From the IMG/VR virus record IMGVR_UViG_3300032334_002107, positions 1-25,160 of that record: DNA of 25,160 nucleotides. The stretch is one strand, 5' to 3'. Origin of the DNA: a virus. The position numbers and the translations under genes are program-made. Positions 20,740 through 25,160 of the stretch are shown in pieces (position 1 is the stretch's first letter; each line of letters begins with the position of its first letter). The notes under the pieces are model-generated. The model was given only the letters and a program-made list of their open reading frames with translations. It was not told where the DNA came from and ran no database searches.

Positions 20740-22479
20740 ATGAGTTATCAACTGAAGGTAATTAAAGATTATCCTATTGGCTTTTGGCCGTTGGATGAAT
20801 CTTCGGGTACCACCGCCGCAGATATATCAGGATGCGGAAATTCTGGAACATATGTAGGTGGACTTCAATCAAACATACTTCCTTTAATTCCTGGAGGATT
20901 AGCAGGAAATTTAATTAATTTAACTAAATCAATTACTCTTTCTACAACAAAAGATTTTTATGGATCAACTGTAAGTGGCGGGTTTGCTAATAAATATACA
21001 TCACAAAATAACTTTTCATTAGAGGCCTGGGTATATCCTAAAATTACTAGCACATCAAGAACAATTTTAATGGCAGATAATACGGCGGGAATTGGAATAT
21101 ATTATGAGGCAGGTTCTCTAGTATTTAGGCTTCAAGGTGAAGAGCTTTACTACACTCTCAATAATACCAACAAAGTAATGCATGTTGTAGCAACATATTC
21201 TCAGTCCAGCATATCTTTATATGTAGATGGATATAATGTTGCTAGCAAGTCAATTACTGGATTTAAATTTACAAATGAAACTCTATCTCTAGCAATTGGG
21301 CCATGTTCTGGAAGTGACTATTTCATAGTAGATGCCCCAGCCATATATCGTGATGCACTTACTTCAGAAGTAATTAGATCACATTTTGTGGCAGGAACTT
21401 ATCACGTAAATCCTATTCAATTTATTAGAACAGACGGAGGAAAACTATTCAATCTAAATGATGAATTTATTAAACCCGTTTACAGATACTCACTAGTTAA
21501 CCTAAAGAACTATGTTAATGATAACGTGTATTATGATAAAACAAATCAAGCCCTTACTTTTTACAAGACAGACACAGTAACTGCTAAATCTGTTGAAATT
21601 AATGAAATTATAAATATCCCAGTTGATATGAGCGCAACAACTTCTAAAGTATATTGGAAGGCGGATAAAAATATAACAGTAGAATCCAGCTCAGACGGAA
21701 TTACATATAATCAATGTGAGAATGGAAAATCTCTTCCTAATTATAATAAGTCAGCAGCAATTTCAACTAGTACTGTATTCCTTAGAATTACTATGTCTAC
21801 AACAGATGCTTCTAAATACCTTCCAAAGTTATCTTCAGTTAAAGTAGACTTCTATGCTTCAGTTGATGCATATTCAGAAAATTCAGGATACTATGCAACA
21901 TCTACATCCGATTATTCTTTAGGATCATTTAATTATCCTCCACTTTTAAGACATAAGAACAATGGATTACAGACAAAAGCTGGGTCAGGCTTTAATATAC
22001 CCGTAGCAGACTCTGTAAGCACCATAGAGATGTTTTTCACGCCTTCTGACCTTACTGCTAACACTTTGTTTGATGTGGCCGCAAATGGGGCTTATACGGC
22101 TTCTAAGTATTCTTGGACAAACGGCGGGACCATAACAAAAACCAATATCTCAAAGATATATGTAAATGGGGTAGATCGGACAAGTCAGACTAATATCTCA
22201 AATGTATTCCTAGCAGATAACCTGCACCATATTGTATTAGTTCTAACACAGCCTTGTTCAGGTATATTAAAGTTTAATTATTCAGGCACGGGTGGACCAT
22301 CTAGCCTATATAAGAATATTGCTATATATGATTATGCAATGTCACAAGCTTTGGCTACAGAGCATTATGGATCTTATATTGCCCGCCCAAACGTTTCAGT
22401 ATCAGATACGTCCATAACATTTACAGAATCCGCCCCTAAAGCGTACAATAGTGACTGGGTAGTGATACAAACTATTTAA
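20740..22479 (+). CDS. Large minor tail protein with LamG domain(s)
   Basis: The 579-residue protein begins with a classical LamG domain (about 10-222): PIGFWPLDESSGTTAADISG, NNFSLEAWVYPKITSTSRTI, MHVVATYSQSSISLYVDGYN and DAPAIYRDALTSEVIRSHFV. A middle beta region (about 225-375) contains VYWKADKNITVESSSDG and KLSSVKVDFYAS. The C-terminal third (about 420-555) looks like a second jelly roll: STIEMFFTPSDLTANTLFDV, KIYVNGVDRTS, HHIVLVLTQPCSGILKFNYS and NIAIYDYAMSQALATEHYGS. This order resembles LamG-bearing minor tail proteins of actinophages that sit near the tail tip. It is the last gene of the tail array; the head module starts beyond a dyad at 22480-22502. Confidence 0.68.
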   Translation: MSYQLKVIKDYPIGFWPLDESSGTTAADISGCGNSGTYVGGLQSNILPLIPGGLAGNLINLTKSITLSTTKDFYGSTVSGGFANKYTSQNNFSLEAWVYPKITSTSRTILMADNTAGIGIYYEAGSLVFRLQGEELYYTLNNTNKVMHVVATYSQSSISLYVDGYNVASKSITGFKFTNETLSLAIGPCSGSDYFIVDAPAIYRDALTSEVIRSHFVAGTYHVNPIQFIRTDGGKLFNLNDEFIKPVYRYSLVNLKNYVNDNVYYDKTNQALTFYKTDTVTAKSVEINEIINIPVDMSATTSKVYWKADKNITVESSSDGITYNQCENGKSLPNYNKSAAISTSTVFLRITMSTTDASKYLPKLSSVKVDFYASVDAYSENSGYYATSTSDYSLGSFNYPPLLRHKNNGLQTKAGSGFNIPVADSVSTIEMFFTPSDLTANTLFDVAANGAYTASKYSWTNGGTITKTNISKIYVNGVDRTSQTNISNVFLADNLHHIVLVLTQPCSGILKFNYSGTGGPSSLYKNIAIYDYAMSQALATEHYGSYIARPNVSVSDTSITFTESAPKAYNSDWVVIQTI

Positions 22480-22502
22480 TTTTGTCACATTCGTTGACAA
22501 AA
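22480..22502. promoter_or_regulatory. Perfect dyad with embedded TTGACA, upstream of the head module
   Basis: TTTTGTCA (22480-22487), a 7-base spacer, TGACAAAA (22495-22502). It begins directly after the stop of the tail gene, and a consensus -35 (TTGACA, 22494-22499) overlaps the right arm. No T-tract follows, which argues against a simple terminator. An operator or anti-termination structure fits better, but this is inference. Confidence 0.5.
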
Positions 22503-22525
22503 AGCTGGACTTGTGTACGGAATAA

Positions 22526-22534
22526 TGGTAAAAT
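22526..22534 (+). promoter_or_regulatory. Leaderless-type extended -10 before 22543
   Basis: TGG plus TAAAAT (22529-22534), then eight bases, then ATG 22543, with no Shine-Dalgarno. The TTGACA at 22494 is 29 bp upstream, too far to pair with this box. Confidence 0.45.
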
Positions 22535-22542
22535 AAATTACT

Positions 22543-22890
22543 ATGGATCTCAATAACCCTAAATACAAAGTGCTGGACGAAGAAACAAACCTAGGCATAT
22601 ATGTTTGGGAGATGCCTGACGGCAGATGGATTGGGGACGATGATGGCAATTTCCTTTCGGTCACAGCCAAAAAAGGAAATAAATCCAAGATCGATGCTCT
22701 ATCTAGAGAAGTTCGTTCATTTGGTATTTATGAGGGCGGGCCTAAATTTCTTTCTGGAAGAAGAAAAATTGACGATGAAGAATTCCAGTATCAAAAGCAA
22801 AGACTTGACTGGGGGCTAGTTCCAGACCCTATGGATATCGGTAACTATAAAGACGAAATGAAAAAATTAAACTTGGGTGGTATAAAATGA
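22543..22890 (+). CDS. Hypothetical protein preceding the portal gene
   Basis: The 115-residue, charged, soluble product contains KYKVLDEETNLGIYVWEMPD, GRWIGDDDGNFLSVTAKKGN, EVRSFGIYEGGPKFLSGRRK and LDWGLVPDPMDIGNYKDEMK. I do not recognise the family. It differs from the tail genes in being acidic and non-repetitive. Its stop overlaps the portal start by four bases (ATGA), so portal translation is probably coupled to it. This position suggests a head-assembly or packaging accessory, without direct evidence. Confidence 0.6.
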   Translation: MDLNNPKYKVLDEETNLGIYVWEMPDGRWIGDDDGNFLSVTAKKGNKSKIDALSREVRSFGIYEGGPKFLSGRRKIDDEEFQYQKQRLDWGLVPDPMDIGNYKDEMKKLNLGGIK

Positions 22891-24470
22891 GTGTAGAATT
22901 TCTTGATGACGATAACGCAGACAGCGTAATTAATATCTCTAACACAGCAGATTGGTTCTCCTTAAAAAAGGATGAAGTAAGCAATGATCCATTTGCGGTA
23001 GGAGTAGAGGAGCTAAAGAAGGTTAGAGGGCTAGGCTCTTCGTTTAAGCGCAAGGTAAGCAGAGAGTTTTCTAAATCATTTACAGGCGTAGAGTCAACGG
23101 GAACACAACAGAATTTACTAGCACAAGCTATTACAGGCTATGCTATGTTCGATTTAGTAGAGCCACCATACAACCTTGAATATCTTTCAAAAGTATACGA
23201 AATTTCAACATATAACTATGCAGCAATTAATGCAAAGGTTGCCAACATTGTTGGACTGGGATATGACTTTGTAGAAACAAAGAAAACAAATGATGCATTT
23301 GATTCAATCACAGATGATAAGGCTCTTGAAAGAGCACGTAGAAAGCTGAGTAAGCTAAGACAAGATATCCATGCGTGGCTAGATACTACAAATGATGAAG
23401 ACACTTTTACACAGACATTAATTAAAGTTTACACAGACCTTGAAGCAACAGGAAATGGTTACATTGAAGTAGGCAGAACAACAGGCGGAAACATCGGATA
23501 CATTGGACATATTCCAGCAAAGACAATGCGTGTTCGTAGACTAAGAGATGGCTTTATTCAATTGCTTTATGGCAAGGCTGTATACTTTAGCAACTTTGGT
23601 GATAAGGAAACAGAGAACCCAATTGCTGGTCAAGAAGATCGCCCAAATGAAATTATTCATTTAAAGAAGTACACCCCTATGAACAACTACTATGGATTGC
23701 CAGATATTGTGGCAGCTCAAGTGGCTCTGGCAGGTAATGAATTGTCAGGTAGATATAACCTTGATTATTTTGAAAACAAGGCGGTGCCAAGATATATTAT
23801 TACAGTAAAGGGAGCAAAGCTTTCACCAGAATCAGAAAGAAAATTGCTTGAGTTTTTTCAGGTTGGACTAAAGGGCAAGAATCACAGATCCCTATATATT
23901 CCACTTCCAGGAGATACGCCAGATTCAAAGACAGAATTTAAGATGGAGCCAGTGGAAGCAAACCCACAGGAATCTTCATTTAATGTTTATCGCAAATCTA
24001 ATAGAGACGAAATCCTATTAGCCCACCGTGTCCCAATTAATAAAATTGGAACTCCAGAAGGAGTTAATCTAGCGGTGGCTCGTGATGCAGATAAAACATT
24101 TAAAGAGCAGGTATGTCGTCCAGCACAAATGATTTTGGAAAAGAAAGTAAATAAAATATTTGAAGAAAAGACAGATGCTCTAGTCCTTAAATTTAATGAA
24201 TTGACTCTTACAGACGAAGATACTCAGTCTAAGATTGATGAAAGATATTTAAGAATGCAGGTAATTACCCCTAATGAAGTTAGAATTAGAAAGGGTATGA
24301 TTCCTCTTGACGGCGGAGACGATGTTATTGACCTAAAGGGTCAGGCGGCATCAGAACAGTTAGCCCAAGCTGGAAATACCAGACAAAGATCTCAAGATCG
24401 CCAGGCAACTGCCCCAGATAATTCTGGAGAAGGCAGAAATGCAAAGGGCGACGGCAGACAGGTTGACTAA
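22887..24470 (+). CDS. Phage portal protein (HK97/PBSX-like family)
   Basis: The 527-residue protein forms the dodecameric ring at the head vertex through which DNA enters and leaves. Family-typical stretches are YEISTYNYAAINAKVANIVG (about 104-123), DLEATGNGYIEVGRTTGG, IGHIPAKTMRVRR, EIIHLKKYTPMNNYYGLPDI, GNELSGRYNLDYFENKAVPR, SSFNVYRKSNRDEILLAHRV and PINKIGTPEG, with a late VITPNEVRIRKGMIPLDGGD. This order matches the PBSX/XkdE-type portal. The last ~40 residues are hydrophilic and low-complexity (RQRSQDRQATAPDNSGEG). The length is normal for the family. The start overlaps the upstream stop (ATGA). The XkdF-like protease downstream supports the call. The large terminase usually found just upstream is absent. 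Confidence 0.88.
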   Translation: MSVEFLDDDNADSVINISNTADWFSLKKDEVSNDPFAVGVEELKKVRGLGSSFKRKVSREFSKSFTGVESTGTQQNLLAQAITGYAMFDLVEPPYNLEYLSKVYEISTYNYAAINAKVANIVGLGYDFVETKKTNDAFDSITDDKALERARRKLSKLRQDIHAWLDTTNDEDTFTQTLIKVYTDLEATGNGYIEVGRTTGGNIGYIGHIPAKTMRVRRLRDGFIQLLYGKAVYFSNFGDKETENPIAGQEDRPNEIIHLKKYTPMNNYYGLPDIVAAQVALAGNELSGRYNLDYFENKAVPRYIITVKGAKLSPESERKLLEFFQVGLKGKNHRSLYIPLPGDTPDSKTEFKMEPVEANPQESSFNVYRKSNRDEILLAHRVPINKIGTPEGVNLAVARDADKTFKEQVCRPAQMILEKKVNKIFEEKTDALVLKFNELTLTDEDTQSKIDERYLRMQVITPNEVRIRKGMIPLDGGDDVIDLKGQAASEQLAQAGNTRQRSQDRQATAPDNSGEGRNAKGDGRQVD

Positions 24471-24493
24471 CTCTACTCAACTGTTATTTGCCT

Positions 24494-24515
24494 TTTTATC
24501 TATAAGTAGATAAAA
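24494..24515. promoter_or_regulatory. Perfect 9-bp dyad overlapping the promoter box of the protease gene
   Basis: TTTTATCTA (24494-24502), loop TAAG, TAGATAAAA (24507-24515). The right arm contains the first five bases of TAAAAT (24511-24516), which lies seven bases before ATG 24524. A protein bound to the dyad would cover that box; a weak A+T-rich terminator for the portal gene is the alternative. Confidence 0.5.
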
Positions 24516-24516
24516 T
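24511..24516 (+). promoter_or_regulatory. Leaderless-type -10 box before 24524
   Basis: TAAAAT followed by seven bases and ATG 24524. No Shine-Dalgarno lies in the short gap after the portal gene. Confidence 0.42.
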
Positions 24517-24523
24517 TAAGCAT

Positions 24524-25160
24524 ATGAATATTGAAAAGTCTTTATGGACTAGCCATGGCAATGACATTAACTTGTCTGTACCTTTCACTAAAGTTAACCG
24601 TGAAAAGAGAACTGTCTCTGGTTTTGCAACACTCGACAATGTTGATCAAACAGGCGATGTTGTAACAGCAGAAGCAAGCGTAAAAGCATTTGAAAACTTC
24701 CGTGGAAATATTCGTGAGATGCATGGATCTCTTGCAGTTGGTAAGATGGTTTCCTTTAAGCCAGAAACATTCTATGATCCAGCAACAAAAGAATTTTATA
24801 ATGGCGTTTATGTAACAGCTTACATTTCAAAAGGCGCACAAGATAGCTGGGAGAAAGTTCTTGACGGAACTCTTTCAGGGTTCTCAATTGGCGGAAAGAT
24901 TAAAGAATCCGATAATGAGGTTAACAAGGCCACAGGTAAGACTGTAAGGTTTATCAAGGACTATGAATTGATGGAACTATCAATCGTAGATTCTCCAGCA
25001 AATGAACTTTGCAACATTCTTTCTATTCAGAAAGTAAATGGCCAGTTCATTGCAAAGGGTATAGCAGTAGATGTTGTAACCGAAAATATTTTTTACTGTG
25101 AAGACAGTAACTCTGTTTTTATCTCAACAGAGAAGACATATGACTCACCAGTATCTGGTA
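24524..25160 (+). CDS. Prohead maturation protease, XkdF-like (3' cut by window)
   Basis: At least 212 residues are visible, with no stop before the window end. Motifs are VSGFATLDNVDQTGDVVTAE (32-50), the histidine motif FRGNIREMHGSLAVGKMVSF (H67), YVTAYISKGAQDSWEKVLDG, the serine motif TLSGFSIGGKI (S121) and YELMELSIVDSPANEL (147-162). His in EMHG and Ser in GFSIGG are the expected catalytic pair of the herpesvirus-assemblin-like prohead protease clan, and the layout is that of XkdF-type proteins. The enzyme cleaves scaffold and capsid precursors inside the procapsid. It follows the portal gene after a 53-base gap containing a dyad and a TAAAAT box. Full length and any scaffold fusion lie outside the window. 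Confidence 0.85.
   Translation, partial: MNIEKSLWTSHGNDINLSVPFTKVNREKRTVSGFATLDNVDQTGDVVTAEASVKAFENFRGNIREMHGSLAVGKMVSFKPETFYDPATKEFYNGVYVTAYISKGAQDSWEKVLDGTLSGFSIGGKIKESDNEVNKATGKTVRFIKDYELMELSIVDSPANELCNILSIQKVNGQFIAKGIAVDVVTENIFYCEDSNSVFISTEKTYDSPVSG

Overview
The window looks like part of the late region of an A+T-rich tailed phage (Caudoviricetes). It carries 31 genes, all on the + strand, packed with overlaps or short gaps, and no gene-free stretch reaches 300 bases. The host is probably an actinobacterium of the low-GC aquatic kind. This is an inference from three things: a B12-dependent class II ribonucleotide reductase gene at the left edge, the portal and XkdF-like protease pair at the right edge, and several start codons lying 6-8 nt after a TATAAT/TAAAAT box with no Shine-Dalgarno (leaderless-type starts, common in Actinobacteria). 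Nothing here indicates integration, lysogeny or defence functions.

Layout. 2-556 is the 3' end of nrdJ. 623-859 is a holin-like two-helix protein with an EF-hand-type loop at its N-terminus, followed by a terminator-like hairpin at about 875-916. 934-22479 is a run of more than 21 kb of tail fibre, adhesin and small beta-sandwich proteins. 22543-25160 begins the head module: a small unknown protein, the portal protein, and a prohead protease cut by the window edge. Terminase, capsid, tape measure and lysin genes are not seen.

The fibre array reads as repeated cassettes. Long Ala/Thr/Ser/Gly-rich shaft proteins (1735, 3299, 6431, 8052, 12439, 17143) are followed by small beta-sandwich proteins (7560, 11481, 11874, 18643) and by large tip candidates. 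The tips are LamG/concanavalin-like proteins (4800, 9976, 18983, 20740), two tandem glycine-rich proteins (14627, 15586) and a fibrinogen-like protein (19750). Three shaft genes (8052, 12439, 17143) are paralogues that share a domain of about 76 residues inserted at two different places. Two six-cysteine zinc-ribbon-like proteins (6153, 20566) each follow an adhesin gene. The cassettes appear to have separate promoters. Three are of the usual leadered type with a Shine-Dalgarno (6405, 8030, 17120), and six boxes sit directly before an ATG.

The most unusual items are the 30-cysteine repeat block inside a LamG-like protein (4800-6146), the recurrent leaderless-type promoter module, the roaming shaft domain, the EF-hand on a holin-like protein, and perfect dyads at the two head-gene promoters (22480-22502 and 24494-24515).
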